NCBI GenBank assembly: GCA_037893225.1
Contig: JAZGUH010000322.1
Coordinates: 806,001 to 870,000, forward strand
Source: Hippasteria phrygiana
Lineage: Eukaryota; Echinodermata; Asteroidea; Valvatida; Goniasteridae
Reading direction: 5' to 3'
Length of the DNA stretch: 64,000 nt
Part shown: in pieces, positions 31,778 to 46,700 of the stretch
Layout: each line of letters opens with the position of its first letter
How positions within the stretch are numbered: position 1 is the stretch's first letter
Position numbers and translations under genes: made by a program
The notes under the pieces: model-generated
What the model was told of the DNA's origin: nothing
Seen by the model: only the letters and a program-made list of their open reading frames with translations
Database searches by the model: none

Positions 31778-34700
31778 GTAAGTTCCGTGTTGTATGCCTT
31801 TTTAGAATGTTGATGAACGGCTGCTTCACATTGTTTTTAAAGCCAAGATATGTTCATTTTCCAAAGCCGAGCAATCAATGTTAGGCAGTTGTTTTCTGTA
31901 TGTTTTGTGTAGAATTTTTACTTTGTAATTTGCACAAATTGTAGTGCCTAGTCATTCTAGTGGGCGTGTGTAGCCGAGTGTGAATCATGGCTAGTCCGAG
32001 CATGGTCATGGAGGTAGGCTGCATGTAATTTAAAGTCGGACTCCCATCGCGGCAACTCTATTATCGCGGCATCGGAAATTTCTCTTTTTTTTTGCGTTGC
32101 CAAAACTCCTTCGTGTGGCGACTTTTCATCCAGTTCATCAGGCAGTAACTTCCTGCTTAGTTGTATAAAAATAACGATTATAAAATGTTGTGTCGGGACT
32201 TTTAATGATTTTTAATAAATATTCACGATTTCCAAAACTTGTAAATTTTGCCTCACCGTGTCTGCTAAAAAGTACCGTCTATATTTTAACATAAATCTTT
32301 AATGGTGGTCCGTCAATGGAAGTTCAATTGTCTGGTTCCCATTCTACAGCTGCAAACACGAAATGACGCCGAAGGACGATATTTCCACCGCGAAATTGTA
32401 AAAACTTTTACGGGATCAAAATAAGGACAGTGCGGTAAAAAATAAAACGACGCACAGTGTAAAGTGAATGGCGCCCCCAATCGTCAATCAGTAGACTTGT
32501 CTCAGTGAATTTTGTCGCCTTCCAGGGGGGACAGGGTGTTAAGAAATCATCCTACAGGCCTAATCAACTTGAACTTTACAGGGAAAATACCAGACTTTAT
32601 TCAGGGGATGTTTTTGTCAAACATTAATTATGAATAAAAAAGTTGAGATCATTGTAAAAACCACTTTCTACATACCGCGATAATACAGAGTCTGTACTCC
32701 GCCGAGCAACGACGAGCATGTCTATTTTCACAGGCATCGCATGGGAATAAACCAAACCACCGTTGGATTTTTTTATGTCAGTGTAAAAAAGCAAGAGTTA
32801 TACAACACAAAAGACAGGACAATTCGGGAAGGTTGGTGAGCAATCTCTATTCCGATCGGGAAACGTGATAAGTACCGCGATAATACAGCGTCCCGTCCTA
32901 CTGTATATATATGCCAATATTTGTTTCTGTCGTTTTGTACATGTATCTCTGTGGAATTCTTTACATGTTTCCCTTCAGGCCAAAAAACAAAAAAAATGGT
33001 GTGTTTCCGGTAACCCGACCGACCTGGAATTTTTGGGGCCAAATTGCTGACCTCAAACTTTTTATTGCCATTTTTGCTAGTTAAAATTTTTTAATGAGTA
33101 CTATTTGCAATTATTTGCAACGAACATAACTATTTTTCCATACTTGAAACCGCCCATAATTTGACACAAACATACCTGTGTTAAAACGTGCGATGTACCA
33201 AAGAATATCGTGATATTGCTTTTCGCGATGTACTAAATGTGTTGTTTCTTGGATCGTTTTCTAAACACCGACAAAACTTCTCCGCATCGTTCATTATAGC
33301 GCACATGTGTGCGTACATATTCCATCGTGGGTGTATTCTTGGTCAAGTGCAAACAACTGCACTGAATGCTGCCGTATTATTCCTAGTGTACAATGTACGT
33401 ACACGCGGCTAACTAATTGCGAACTTAGTCTTGAGAAAAGGCTACTAAGACCTAGGGGTTAGAGCAATTGCTTCAATACATGTAACTGCAACCCCTAAAG
33501 TGCATCTGCGCATGCGCGTTGCTTTGTTGCTAGCCTTGGTCAAGTGCAAGCAACCGCACTGAATGCCACCGTGGCACGCAGCTAACACGTAGCAAAATTG
33601 GTCTTGAGAAAAGACAAACACGTGCGGCGCATGCGTTGTTCAATGTACATGTACAATGTCTGTCTTGTGCGCGCGTGTACTGTACACAAGAAGACAGCTC
33701 ACGTGCGATTGTAGGCGTCCATGGTATTAAATATCAGCTGTTACTAATCAACAATGCCGAAATAGAAACAAACGTTAGTCTTTCTGAAGTGCCGTAAAGA
33801 AGCCAATTGAAGGTAAATGTCGTAGTACTTCAACTATACTCAGCGAGTGAAGCCTTGTCAACCCGGCCCTCCGATCTTGCCGGCCCCCCGATCTTGCCGG
33901 CCCCCCGATCTTGCTGGCCCCCTCTCCCGCCGGCCCCCTTTCCCGCTGGCCCCCTTTCCCGCTGGCCCCCTTTCCCGCTGGCCCCCTTTCCCGTCGCCCC
34001 CCCCCCCCCCCCTTCCCCCCATCTTCAACAAAAACGATTACATTGTTGCCTTCAGTTCCCCCCCCCCCCCCCCGAAAAATGTATTCACTCAGGTGTTGTC
34101 AACCCCCCCCCCCCCCCCCCCCCCAGTTCAACCCAAGTTATGCCACTGTTTTCATGTTGCATGGACTTGCATCGGATATCGATCTCTTGTTAGTTGCTAT
34201 CATGGGTCCTCTTATCACACCCATGTCTTGTTTAAACATGGCAAATGACTCAAAGATCTGACTCACCAAAGAGAAGAGATCCTCGTGAATTATCATGTAT
34301 CCACTTGACCAGACTACAATTGACCAGACTTCACCATTGACTTTCATGACTCAATTACCAAAGTAGCCTATCACATCAGTTTTTAAGGCCTCTTTGTGTA
34401 AAATGAAAAATATTAAGGTTTTGTGAAAAACCCTTAATTTGTCCAGAAAGGTACAATTTAAGTTACCTTTACAATTGTATGATCTGCAACCAAATTAAAA
34501 CTTGACTTAAATTCTAAAAAAAGTTCATTGTGTTAAATATTTTTTTCCTCGGACAGAATGGTTTTTATATGAATGAAAAATGTAAAAGTAAATAACTTAA
34601 GAGGGAAAAATTATTTAACTTTCACAAAGCCTACACAAATGTTCTCTGATTTTTTGATGAACCTTGAATTTTTGGGAGCTGCAACTTTGAGATGCCCCAG

Positions 34701-37700
34701 TGATCTCCAGAAGTTCCTCAAAAACGGGGTTGAATGCTGCATCAATGTTGATCCCATCATCTTTCCCACCTTCGAATATTCCCAACAAGTTGAGTGATTT
34801 ACAGAGTGACTGTCCTTGACATTCATCATTAAGGTGAAATTTTGTACTTTTACCACTTTTAAATATGCAGTCATAATGTATCACTGAAGCTTTTCACCAT
34901 TATGTTTGTTGCAACCGATTCTGTGATGTGTTTTATCATATTTTCTAAAATCCATAACTCGGCTGAAGTGAGCAGTGGCCCCCCCCCCCCCCCCAAAAAA
35001 AATTCCCTGGAAAGAACCAAACTCATACTTGTAATGAACTTCTGTTGAAGATCTCATTGCTCGTCGTTTTCCCAACAAATTTTGCCTTGCTTCTTTTTCT
35101 AGGGTTTTAAAGAAAAACCCCACAAAGTCTCTAGCATGAGGCCAGGCAATCCACTTATTGTTTCCCTTGAGAACCGAGTGCAAACTTTCAAGCCTGCTGC
35201 TTGGGATGCTGTTGCATGCTCTTGTTTTTTTCTTTTTATTTTCCAAGCGCGCTGCGCAGCAACATCATACAAAGCTGCTGGGGTTGAGGGACGTGTTCCT
35301 GCCGCTGACGGAGTAGTCCTACCCGAGCTTGGCTGCGCTGGAAGTTGAAGGAAACTGCCAGATATGATTTTTTTTCTACCTTTTCAATCATCTGGCTCCT
35401 TTTACAACGACATTATTTCGTACAAGCAGAACTTCTAAAACAAGTTCATTGTGTGTTAAATATTTGTGTACAGATCACCTTCAGTCACGTTCATCTTGAA
35501 GCAAAAGCCAAGGTTTGATATCGTTCTTATAGACACTAGATGCAAAACAAATCTACAACTTACTCCTGTTATGCAAATACAACAGTGCTTTCTAACTTCA
35601 CGAGGCATTCTTAATCTAGCAATATACGTAACTTTTCACTAAAAACTGTGATATCCTTCGAGCTCAATAGTACGATATCGCTACGTGTGAGCAGCTATGC
35701 AACAAGGCGAGACGCGTCCCCCGAATCGCCAGAGTTGTAATAAACATGTTTATTTGTAAACAGGGCACCATGCTATTTACTGTCCCTGGGGATCCGACAG
35801 AGTGCGCCCTTTGAAATCGCTCATTGGCGGACCGTGACATGTAGGTTTCCATGCGTCTGACATTAAATATTAGACTTCTTCATAGTAGACAAGTGATTAT
35901 GCTGTGGGAATAAAAATTTAAAAAATCGGTGCCAAGTTTTAAAGGTTGTTTTATTGAACTGTTTAACCCTAACCCCATTTGGTATCCTGAATCCGCCAAA
36001 ATCCACCTATTTTGTCATGCACAAAAAGTTGGTTTTGGTGACTGCTCAATATGGATGTATCCTGAATCCATCAAAATCCTGCAGTACCGCTATAGGCTTA
36101 AAATCCTCAATCCATCAAAATCCCCCAGGTTTCAATATGGAGGTATCCTGAATCTGCCGAAATCCTCAAAAACAGGGGAAGGATTTTGATGGATTCATGT
36201 ACGTTAGGGTTAATATGCTGTAATGCAGAATAGATGAACTTCAACTCTGGGTCAGTTTGTAGTTTTTTTCGGAATAGGATCACACAGTAGGCACTAGCTG
36301 GACTTGGAATCAGGAAGCTCTTCGTCTCGCAAAACATTTCAAATACCCAGAGACTCACAATACATGTCATGCATGTTTACGTCAGACACTGACATGACTG
36401 ACAGGCTGACATTAAATAGTCAAAATGGAATAACCTTGCGCTAGCAGTTTCATTTATTTCTAGATATTTTTTTGTAAACATGCATTGTGAGTTTCGGCTC
36501 TGTTAATATGGTACACCTTGCACCACTGAGCCCGAGTGAAAGAAATTCACCCAGCAACCCGGAGGTTCATCAGTCTGGGTAAAATGCAAGTGTACAACAA
36601 TGGAATGAAAGGACTTTTGACTTGACTTGAAAGAACATGACATGTGACTCGACTTGACTTAAATAAATTTGACTTGCTGACATCAACACTTTTGTTAAAA
36701 CAATTAAACACAACTTTTGGGCCTGTGCACATATCAGTTGAAAAAAATGCCAAGCCTACAGCGCATAAATCGAGCTGGGTGTCCAGGACATGTACGTATG
36801 CGGGGCTGCAGCACTGGACGATTGCATAGAGAATCGTCAAGACCGGGCAGGCATGGTTGATTTTGTAAAGTGCATACGTGCCAGCCAAAAGTCATTTGTC
36901 ATTGGAATTTGAATTTACTATGTGCAACAATTGACTTGAGACTTGGTACTTGACTTGGAAAAAATTGACTTGGGACTTGACTTGACTTGAAAAAAAATTG
37001 ACTTGGGACTTGACTTTACTTGGAAAAAATTGACTTGTGACTTGACTTGACTTGAGAAAAAATGACTTGGTTACAACACTGGGGTTAAGTGTCTTTTAGC
37101 CATGCTCAAGGCGAACTTGCATAAAAAAACTAAAAGAAAAACTCGGATCTCAAAAAATCTACGTCACATGCGAAGGTGAATCTTATCCTTTCATAGTTAA
37201 ACATAAACAGATATCTTTGTTTTCACCTCCCTTTTCTAGACAAAGCGACCAATCCAATGAACAGAGATGAAGACTGGGAGTATATAATGAATTTCTGTGA
37301 CAGAGTGAACGTTGAGCTAGAAGGGTGAGTTGAGGAAGTCCAAATTCCCATAGGTCTTTGTACATGTATGCAGTCAGATATTGAAGAAAAGCTGCATGGC
37401 ATTACTGAAACAGAAACGGATTCTATAGAATGATTAAACGGCACAGCCCACAGACGTATTGACAGACATAGCATTGGATGCGGTTAATTAATCCTAGCCC
37501 CTGATGCATTTTTATTAGGAAGTCTCCTGAATCCGTCAAAATCCAACACTGTGCAGTAAACCTGTGGCACATTCTTTGTACTCAAAACAAATGTAGCTCC
37601 ATGTAAAGTAATGGTGCCAAGGTTCTACAGCCCCGATCGAGTCCATCAGAATACAACAAAATGTGCTGATGGATTTTGGCAGATTTGGAAAAGTTAGCCG

Positions 37701-40700
37701 GGGAAACACTTAATTTAACGTAGGGACTGAAACAAGTCTACTTGTTGACTTGGGCAGAATTCAAACTTCGCCTCAGCTGTAGCATTGTGCCATCCTAGTC
37801 CCACGATAAATGCACCATGCTAAACCTCACTTGCCAATTCTTGGACTTTCAGGCCGGAGACGGCGTGCAGACTGCTAGGGCACAAGATGCAGTCACCACA
37901 GGAACGAGAGGCATTGCAGGTAAAGATTGTCGACTGACGTCCTGTCATCTTTGGCCTTTGCTGGATAGAGTATTTTTCATGGAAAATACCAGTTAGAATA
38001 AGTGGTTTAGAATGTATAAAGTGCATTTATTTGTTGAGCTTGCTTTCAGGCGCTGACAGTTCTCGAAGCATGTGTGAAGAATTGTGGCGAGCTGTTCCAT
38101 AAGCAGGTGGGAAAGTTCCGCTTCTTGAATGAGATGATCAAACTAATATCACCGAAGGTAAGCTTAGAATTGGTCATTGTAGCAACAATGACATATCGCT
38201 CATTGGACATGTAGCCACGCCCCCTGGACGATAGGTCATTGTAGCAACAATGACCTATCGCTCATTGGACATGTAGCCACGCCCCCTGGACGATAGGTCA
38301 TTGTAGCAACAATGACCTATCGCTCATTGGACATGTAGCCACGCCCCCTGGACGATAGGTCATTGTAGCAACAGTGACCTATTCTCATTGGACATGTAGC
38401 CACGCTCATTGGACATGTAGCCACGCCCCCTGGACAGTCTTATGGAATTTTGTGCAGTTGTTTTGGGGTTTGTTTATGCCTAACTCTCTCTTCAGTGTTT
38501 TTTATATGGCACTGTTAAATCCAACAATTTCCAACAAAACTGAAATGAGAAGGCTACTTATTAATACAAGATCCAACAACAAATTTTGTTGGATTCTGCA
38601 GTGTACCACCAGCCTTGGCATGTTGCAGCTACCCAGCTGAATCCAACAAAATACAACAGGTATTTGTTTGTATGAGCCCTGCCAAATCCAACAAAATCCA
38701 ACTGAAATGTTACTAGAAGTCTGCTTCCACCCTCCTTAATACGACAAAATATAACACGTATCTTTAGCTGCTACCCTGCTGAATACAACAATATCCAACA
38801 CACCATGTAGTTTGTGTTGACTGCTTAATCCAACAAATTACAATCAGTGTTTTAGCATTGTTGGAATTTGTGTAGATTTAACAGGGTTATTATAGTTTTA
38901 AGGATCACAGCATGGTCACAAATGCATGCAAACTGATGTAGGTTTGCGAAGAGTTGATGACATTATCGTGACGTCATGATGACGTCATCATGTTTAAAAT
39001 GACCAAAAAGTGCACATTAAATAAACACCATATCTCCTCAACCGAATGACGTATGGTCTTCATATTTGGTGATCAGATAGATCTTATCTGGACGAACATT
39101 TTTGGTCGGAAGTGTCTTTTCCGTTTGACCTTTACTTCCGGGGTTCCCGGAAGTTCGAAGTAGAACGCTTATAACATCAGATTGGTAGCAGCTATGACAA
39201 TCTGGCTAGCACCTCAGTTCAAAGAAGGGTCATACCTGTATAACAATTGCATTGGTGATTTGCAGAGATGTAATGTAATGATGCCACGACGACGTCACAA
39301 AGTGTCAAATTTTATAAAGAAGAAAAACTGAATTTTTTTGAAACATCTCAGGAAGTGCATCATAAAAGGTTTTCATTTTTGGTGATGAGATTCATCTGAA
39401 ATTGATCTAAAGTTTTGGCTGCATTCATTTTTTTATTTGACCTTTACTTGCAGGGTAACTGGAAGCTCAATGTAAAAACAATCCTAACACAATTTAAACG
39501 TACAGGACCCTATTAGACCTAGTACCAACGTGAACCGTTACACGCATGACCATTCTAAAACATCAAGAGGAAGAAACTATATCTAGTTGTCATTTTACAT
39601 TAAAGGCAAACAATTAATAAAGTACATGAAATGACAACACTGTTCAACATGCATATGTACCCGCCCAAACACCGTGCGTTTGTAATAAAACAAACGTCTA
39701 CCTCAAATTTTGTTTGGATTTTTTTTTTTTAAATTTTTTACAGTACCTTGGCTCAAAATCCGCTGAGTCTGTCAAGAAGAAGGTGGTAGAGATGGTATAC
39801 AGCTGGCAGGCAGGCCTGCCGCAGGAACCCAAGATTATTGAAGCTTACCAGATGCTAAAGAAACAAGGTTAGGAGACTGGCAAGTCATTACTATTTGTTT
39901 CTTTGTTTGTCCTGTTTGTCATTTAACAATTGTTGACTGCTGTGATGCGGGATATGACGTTTTAACACCCGAGGGATGCATATACCCAAGGCAAAGCCGA
40001 GGGTGCCATGTTGTTTTGTTTTGCCAATTGTTTTGTTATATCGCCGAACGCAGTTTTTTTGCAGTGCAACTTGCCTTTCTCGGTGGAAATTAACTCAAAC
40101 AAATCACGCGATCAAAACAGCTGATCGTCTGCTAGTTCGCTGCTCCCACTATAGTTTACTACCGTCAACAGTGTAGGTGAAAATTGCGTGGGTACCAACC
40201 ATGATACAGCTCAATAGCTGGCTGGCTGCTGATGTGTAATATCATGCTTGGAGTGTGCCAGTCATTTTTATAGACCGAACACGTGATCGTTCTAGGCCAA
40301 TCAAAATACAGTATCCAAGACGGATAACAATACAATATAGATAGGCCTGAAGATCGCTCTTCTTCTGATATCACCCAAATAGTTGTTCCGCGCTCAAACA
40401 AGAAAGCCAGGGATATTTTTTTTTTTTTTTTTCCCTTAAATTGTGGAATCAACTCCTGAGTGATATCAGCAAAGCAGCGACCACTGTGATCTTCATGCAC
40501 CAACTCAAACACCCATTTCCCACTGTATAATTTGCTCATTTCATTGTACATAAGCCAGTTCGGTATTTCAACAGCGCATGTGCACAATGACATTTTATAC
40601 CGAATGACCCCCCCTGTGACTTAACGCGCACGTGTGAATGCAAAAGGAGGTCGCACAACGCACACGTGTTAAATTCAATCAGAATGGGTGTTCACGTAAC

Positions 40701-43700
40701 ATGGCGGGATATTACGTTAGCAATTTTATCCTGAATATCCTTTGACCTTTGAGATACCAAACTGGCTTATTGTGAGGCGCTGTGTTCTTTGTATAATGCT
40801 TTATACTATTAATATGTTGTGGAGTGCCATGGCCTATAGTGGTCCAGTGCGTTTGCCTCAATCTGTGATATACTACAGATTGGGGGTTTTGAGCCAAGCT
40901 AGGGAGTCATGCTCGTGTCCTTGAGCAAGTCACTTTGTCACAAGTTGACTCTCTGCACCCAGTATTAAATGAGAGAGCAGTGTTATGTGTTTGAATAGCC
41001 CAATGCACTTGAACTTGCGGCCAAGGCTGCATACCTCCCAGGGAGCTGATTAAGTTTCAGGAATATTTGATGGGCCTGATGAGCAGGGGTAATAATGCAG
41101 CTACAATGAGCGCTTTATAAGTGCACACGTTTTCATTTGGCTGAAGATTTTTTTCATTCACCTTCTTGTGTAAAAAAATGGAGATATTTTGCCTTGTACA
41201 GCTGTGTGTTGGTATGACTTACTGCTACCTATGTTGTCGTAAAAATTCATGTTTGCTGTCATTCTATTGAGAGTGTAATTTCCGCTGTCTCAGGCCTTGT
41301 CAAAGAAGACCCTGTCTACATGGATAAGGAATACTTTCCCCCTCCTCCGCCGAGACCAAAGAATGCGACATTTGAAGACGAAGAAAAATCGAAGGTTTGT
41401 GCCCTTTCTAGACAGTCTTCAGATTATCTGCTGAAATACATGGTTTTACATAGTGATTGTATCAAGTATTTTACACAGCCCTTCCCCTACCAAGGCTGTT
41501 ACGGGAGTTTCAGAGCTGCCAACCAGTACGGATTTTTCATATTTCATATGGAAATTCAAAAACAAATATGGAAGTATGAATTTCTCTTTATAAATTCGGA
41601 TTTTGTGAAATCTTACCATAATAATATTTTGTCATCCATATTATACTGGCTCAGTATTACGATCCTAACCAAACGGATGCAACTTTAGCTTTGAAAATAA
41701 AAAAATAAGGATACGGTCCATCTAGCACGCTGGTTCAATAACTCACCAGGCACGTGCGTTTATGCATAGCAAGAGTTCAGAAAAAAAATCTGATTTTCAG
41801 GAAAAGTTTAAATTTCCTGAAAAACATGGATTTTTAGAGCAAAATATTGTTTTTTTGCTTTCTGAATACTGAAGTGAGTTTGGAAAGGTTGGCAGCTCTG
41901 GAGTTTACAGACGCTGTGAACAAAAAAATTCAATTTTCTTGCAGCTTCTTGCAAGGCTACTTAAAAGCAAACACCCAGAGGATCTCCAAGCTGCCAACCG
42001 CCTCATCAAGAACATGGTCAAAGAGGATGAGAAGAAAACAGAGAAGGTCTCTCGGAGGATGAACGAACTGGAAAGCTGCAACAACAATGTCAAGCTACTG
42101 ACGGAGATGATGGAACATTACCAGCCAAACGTGACCAGCCAACAGGAGATGGAACTCATGAAGGTGGGTTGGTACCCTGTATCTGCTTTATGCACAGTGA
42201 GGCCCTCTAGTGCCAGAAATGAAATGTGTTCATTGTTTGGGTGGGGGGTTGGACACTACAAGCCAGGGGTCACGTACGTGTATGAAATATGATACCCCCC
42301 ACGCTTAGTTTGAGCGTGCGCAGTTCACCAAAACTGGATTCCCACGACATGTAACCCGAAACCACACGCGAGCTTGTGATTCGCGCGCGCGTGTATGACA
42401 TCACTATGCAAACACAATGCAAACACTCATTCATAATTTTCCCCGCGAAAAAAACGAACCAAAAAGCAACTTGTTTTTGATTGCATTTTCGCGTTTTTCA
42501 TGTCAATGTGTTTCCCAGCACTTCATAGCCCTTTAGTTCCGGTAATTTTTCCAATATGTCATTACAAAGCTAAATTTTTTTGCTGAGCAAACCTTTTCAA
42601 TCTCGTTGGCCCATATCGCGTTTCAAGGTCACATTTCACGTGTAAAACAATAGAGAACTTACCGCGTACAAAAGGCATGGCTGTATTCCCGTGTGTTTAA
42701 TCCTTTTCGTGAAAATCACGGACTGCTCTTTTTGATCGGCCATTTCTCGAGTTTAATCAGATTCAAATTATTTACCCGTTCTCCCAATATCACAATTAAT
42801 TGCTTAGCAATAGGAAAACAAATTGAACATTCTATGTATCTCCCGATTTCTTTTCAGATTGGTTTAGTTTCTTCCCTAACCCTTATCCTTTCCTGCCCAA
42901 GAGTTTGCAGTGCTAGTAGTAGTAGTACCCAACATCTCTAGCTCTTCAAGTCTTTTCCACTTTAACTTCAAGGCCCCAGGCTTCTTAGCATTTCCAGGGC
43001 CTGCTGAGGGGGGGTCCTAGTACTACTTCAGAAGGAATTTCACCCATCACCCATCAAGCACGAATGAAATAAATAAACAATGGCAGAAAAACTGAGAATT
43101 TTCCGAAGAAAACTGGTGAACCAATTAGTAATGTGGTTTAGGGGCACCACTACATGTACTGTATGTACATGTACATGTGTTGGGTTTATTCAACAAAATA
43201 GTACATGTACATGTAAATTGTAATTGTCTATTTTTCTTTGAATTTTCCTTTTTTGTTATTTGGAGGGGGTAGGGTGATAGGCGGTTAGGTGAGAATGGTT
43301 TTCAAGCTTGATGACAAGGTATGAATTTCTGAAAACTTTAACAGTCTTAATAAACACTGTATAACATTTTCTTCCAGACTAACTTGTTGGATTTCAAAAT
43401 AAAATTTAATTAAAAGCAGAGCCCTTATATTTGATGCAGATTTTTTAATATATTTAAAAGTAAACAGAAAACAATTAAATAGACAATCTTTACTGAAAAG
43501 TGAAATTAACTAGGAAATCATATGGCACTTATTATTTTGTTGTGAACATGAAGGATTTAACTATTGTTTTTAGCATGGTATAACTTCTCACTGAATTATT
43601 GGGACTCTACAGAGCAGGACTGTCTTTTAATTGTTTTTTTTATCACCACTTTTTATTAATTTGTGGACTTGCCTTTTCAAATATTAAAACAGGACAATGA

Positions 43701-46700
43701 AAGAATAATTGTAAAATTACTTTAAATATCATTATGGTACTCGGCCAAAACAATCCCCCCAGTACAAAATCATGTCCAGAAAATGTGGCATTATTTTTAA
43801 GGGGAGAGGACGTGTGAGAATATTGTCTAAACTCAAGTCAGCCCAAAACTCAGAAGCTAGTCAACCATTTGCTTTCCCACCATAGAGCAAACAGGAGTCC
43901 AGGCTTTATATCTGAATTCAAATTTTCAATGCACAACTTCATGACAGTTCTAAAGCATCACAGGGTAAGACAGGTAAATTTCCACTCTCCACCGTCAGCG
44001 AAAAGCCATTGCAGATCCTCAAGAGTCTGATTCCGTCAACCATCACATCTTTAAGGAACTGCAGAGGATGACAGAAAATAACCAAATTAAGTATAGGGCC
44101 TATGGTTCACATTCGATTGGGGCTTTTTTGGTAGCTCTCTGCCTCTGGTCTGGAAAAAAATTTGGTCTGGAAAATAAAATAAAATTCTTACCACAAGCGG
44201 ACCACAATCCTTTTCATGCTTGATCACGGTGTAGGGGGCTACTGTTGCTAAATCCCCGGGCTTTTAAATCCTCACATCAAACAAAGATAGGGCCTATGAT
44301 CAGTGATGATAGTTATTTTGACTCCGAGCATGCATACATGTAGTCACCTACTAGTACGGGTACGTAGTACGGGTACGGCGGCGGGCGCGCGTGGGGCATC
44401 CACGCCGGGTCCAGACAGCCCAGTGCCCGGCATGCAGTACATGTAGATACGTGGCGCCATGGTCCGGTGTCGTGTTCTCTTCCCACGAGTATCGGTTTAC
44501 AAGGCCCCAACAATCCCACGTTGTCCAGTTCTACTGAAGAAAATCTTGCTTCAAAAGGTTGAAAATGTTGCATTTGTCCACAACAGAATGGAAATATAGC
44601 TTTTGAACGTACATCAGAGCATTCTTGAAGTGTATATCTCACCGTCCATGGCGACTTGCTTGTAACTTGAAGACGAAAATCCGCGGAAAAAGACGTATTC
44701 ATGGAGGCTTCTTCTCGTGCCAAAAAAATTTAGCCTAGTCGCCATGTTGTCCAAACCAAATGTCGAGACTTACATTTTGTTGAAATAATTATCTTTTACC
44801 TCTAAAAAATGCGGTTTTCAAAAAACAAGCGAGTAAAGTGGACTATAGCACAAAAATGCGAGTTTTATGCTGAAAATAAGTACAAAGTTTGACATTGCGT
44901 AACGTTTTAATTAAAGCACTTAGAGCCTTACTGTTTCGAGTAAGTTCTGTTCTCATGAATAATAGTTAGTTCGCGCGGTATTAATATACAATGAATTAAA
45001 CATATCTACTTCAATATGACCTTTCTATTGGCCTATACAACTGTCAATCAAGCCGCGTGAGAAAAATGCATATTCATGAGGTGATAATAAGCACATCCGC
45101 CATTAAAAATATCGCGCGTGCGCACAAAGAAGTTGGACGCAAGGACGTACGTGGGGTGACCAGCGAATAGGAGATGGAACTCATGAAGTTAGGAGCGTTG
45201 TGGCCTCGTGCCTTAGTTTACCGGACTCAAGATCTCGGTGATACTATAGATTGTGGGTTTGAGTTCAGCAGGGGTCTTGGTGAGTGTGTCCTTGAGCAAG
45301 ACACTTTGTCACAAGTTGCTTCTCTCCACCAAGGAGTAAATGGGTGCCCGTGAGGGCAGTGATGGTTGTGTGTTTGATTAGCCCATGTGCGCTTAACTTG
45401 CAGCCGGCGCTGTGTACTCCCCAGGGAGCTGAGAAGGTTTCAGGAATGATTAATAGGCCTGATAAGCAGGGGTAACAATATGTGTAGCGCCTTGAGCCCT
45501 GTGGTCTTGGTGGATATGTGCACTTCATAAATGTCTATTATATTTTTTTAAATATTGTTCTCTGCTTTATACACGACGAGGCCCTATGCTGGTAGAAGTG
45601 GGTCCATTGTTGATGGGAGCCCTCGGAGGGTGTGGGGGTATAGGGGTATAGGGGAGGGGTATAGGAACACTGTCAGGTGGGATGGTCAGCTAACGGGCTA
45701 TAGAACTCATGAAGGTAGATTGATATTTGCTTTGTATATGACAAGACCCTCTACTGGTAGCAGTGGGTCTATTGTTGATGGGGGAGGGGTGAGGGGATGG
45801 GAACACTACCATTTAGGGTTGCTCGGCCAGTGGGAGGTAGAACTCATGTACACGACGAATCCTTCTAGCAGTGAAAAATGTTAAATAATTTTTTTTGGGG
45901 GGGGGGAGGTGGTGGTGGTGGATAGGGTGCTTGGGAGTTGAAACTCCATGAAGGTGGGTTGATAGACACGGTATGAGTTTCAAGTCCTTTTAACTGTACA
46001 AGTTTATGCATATTTCTTTTTTGGGGGGGGGGCACATAAGCTGGAAGTTGACTAGTTGATACATCATGAATATACATGAGATACAGTACTGCTTATAGTT
46101 TATACTATTTGGACGAACAAGGGGTGAGAACAGGTGATACAAGACAGTTTCGCAATACTCAAAAGATTTACTCGTACTCATACTTATTACATTTTTTCTA
46201 ATATCGAAATGTATTCCTCCCACAACACTTAAAGGAAACATGCTTCTCAAACTGGCCGGATCACATTTTGTTTCATAAATAATTTTATTTATATGTATTA
46301 AATGTGAATTAAAAGCCAAACTGGTTTAAGTGAAGTTTTAGTGGGATTATTTGCCGCCCAAAAATTGACCCCCCCCCCTTTTTGGAATTTGCTGAGACTC
46401 AAATTGAGGGCGCTGTTTGTGACGTAGACCGAGGCACCGAAATTCATGGATCGACTGGACACGTACACAAGGTCTACACGTGCAATTTCGTAAGTTGCAA
46501 CAACTAACATCGAACTTGCCCTGATTTTCTCCCTTTTAGCGAAGGCTCCTCGGGGAATGGGCCGTTTAACTGCTTTCGCCTGTACCTTACTCACATCTGG
46601 AAACTTTGTTGGGATGGCAGTGGACTTGAGCATATTTTTAATGGTCATCCCATGATTTGAAAATACCAGTATCGAAACACGACGGCTCAAAGTGGTCGCT

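Noticed and set aside
33807..34261. Proline-rich ORFs of 116-133 codons
   Set aside because: They follow a C-rich minisatellite and poly-C runs and are open in all three frames.
40165..40593. 142-codon minus-strand ORF in GGA intron 5
   Set aside because: The plus strand of the same segment carries the LINE C-terminal pattern, so the minus frame is a shadow.
44313..44723. 136-codon minus-strand ORF as the nested gene
   Set aside because: It is a different frame that reads through the exon 1 donor into the intron; the spliced model has consistent phases and a better start.
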